Shown here: positions 5,982 through 6,135 of the stretch, in pieces
Layout of the letters: each line of letters begins with the position of its first letter
How positions within the stretch are numbered: the first letter of the stretch is position 1
Source of the DNA: Boseongicola sp. SB0675_bin_26
Lineage (GTDB): Bacteria > Pseudomonadota > Alphaproteobacteria > Rhodobacterales > Rhodobacteraceae
DNA: 6,135 bases
NCBI GenBank assembly: GCA_009843725.1
Contig: VYCX01000250.1
Coordinates: forward strand, 1 to 6,135
Direction: 5' to 3'
The notes under the pieces: model-generated
Database searches by the model: none
What the model was told of the DNA's origin: nothing
What the model saw: only the letters and a program-made list of their open reading frames with translations
Position numbers and translations under genes: made by a program

Positions 5982-6135
5982 GGGATCAGCACCTCGCGCA
6001 CTGTCGCGGCATCATTGAGACGGTCCAATGCCGCATTGAGGTCGTCAAAGCCGATCGTCCGGGACAACAGGCGATCCACAGGCAGCTTCCCGTCGCGGAA
6101 CAGCGCCAGGAATCGCGGAATGTCGCGCTTGGGCA
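5978..6135 (-). CDS. Zinc-type alcohol dehydrogenase, C-terminal part (cut by window)
   Basis: Only the last 51 residues before the TGA at 5978-5980 are visible; the gene runs past the right edge. The segment IPRFLALFRDGKLPVDRLLS, followed by IGFDDLNAALDRLNDAATVREVLIP, is typical of the C-terminal helix pair of medium-chain dehydrogenases close to class III alcohol dehydrogenase / S-(hydroxymethyl)glutathione dehydrogenase. Such enzymes are NAD(P)-dependent and usually carry zinc, but neither the zinc ligands nor the Rossmann motif are in the window. The stop overlaps the next start by four bases, which shows it is in the same operon as the isomerase-like and UroD-like genes. The frame has no other plausible reading. 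The substrate is unknown. Confidence 0.8.
   Translation of the reverse strand, partial: PKRDIPRFLALFRDGKLPVDRLLSRTIGFDDLNAALDRLNDAATVREVLIP
5991..5995 (-). promoter_or_regulatory. Ribosome binding site of the isomerase-like gene
   Basis: GAGGT on the minus strand lies nine bases before the GTG at 5981, inside the end of the dehydrogenase gene. It supports the GTG start and coupled translation across the GTGA overlap. Confidence 0.55.

Overview
The window looks like a piece of an alphaproteobacterial chromosome or megaplasmid, probably Rhodobacterales or Rhizobiales. This is inferred from the GC-rich genes, the protein flavour and the gene content; no rRNA or other marker is present. It carries two short minus-strand operons, with one plus-strand regulator gene between them. 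Six protein genes can be supported, one of them cut by the right edge. No tRNA, rRNA, CRISPR array or insertion sequence was recognised.

Left part (about 1-3479): a 2-aminoethylphosphonate (AEP) catabolic module. phnW (AEP:pyruvate transaminase) and phnA (phosphonoacetate hydrolase) are tightly coupled on the minus strand. A LysR-family regulator is divergent on the plus strand. PhnW converts AEP to phosphonoacetaldehyde, and PhnA cleaves phosphonoacetate to acetate and phosphate. The linking enzyme, phosphonoacetaldehyde dehydrogenase (PhnY in the known pathway), is not in the window and may lie beyond the left edge, downstream of phnA. The AT-rich interval 2504-2594 between phnW and the regulator holds overlapping inverted repeats suited to LysR-type control of both directions.

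Middle (3480-3827): about 350 bases between two convergent genes. It has a few short hairpins and no gene I would support.

Right part (3828-6135): a second minus-strand operon. In transcription order it has the C-terminus of a zinc-type medium-chain alcohol dehydrogenase (cut by the window), a hydroxypyruvate-isomerase-like TIM-barrel protein joined by a 4-base GTGA overlap, and after a 3-base gap a 440-residue protein of the uroporphyrinogen decarboxylase / cobamide methyltransferase superfamily. The last protein lacks the visible hallmarks of both HemE and MtaA/MtbA enzymes and carries an arginine-rich insert and a distinctive C-terminal region. The substrate of this operon cannot be read from the sequence. 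It is the least explained part of the window.
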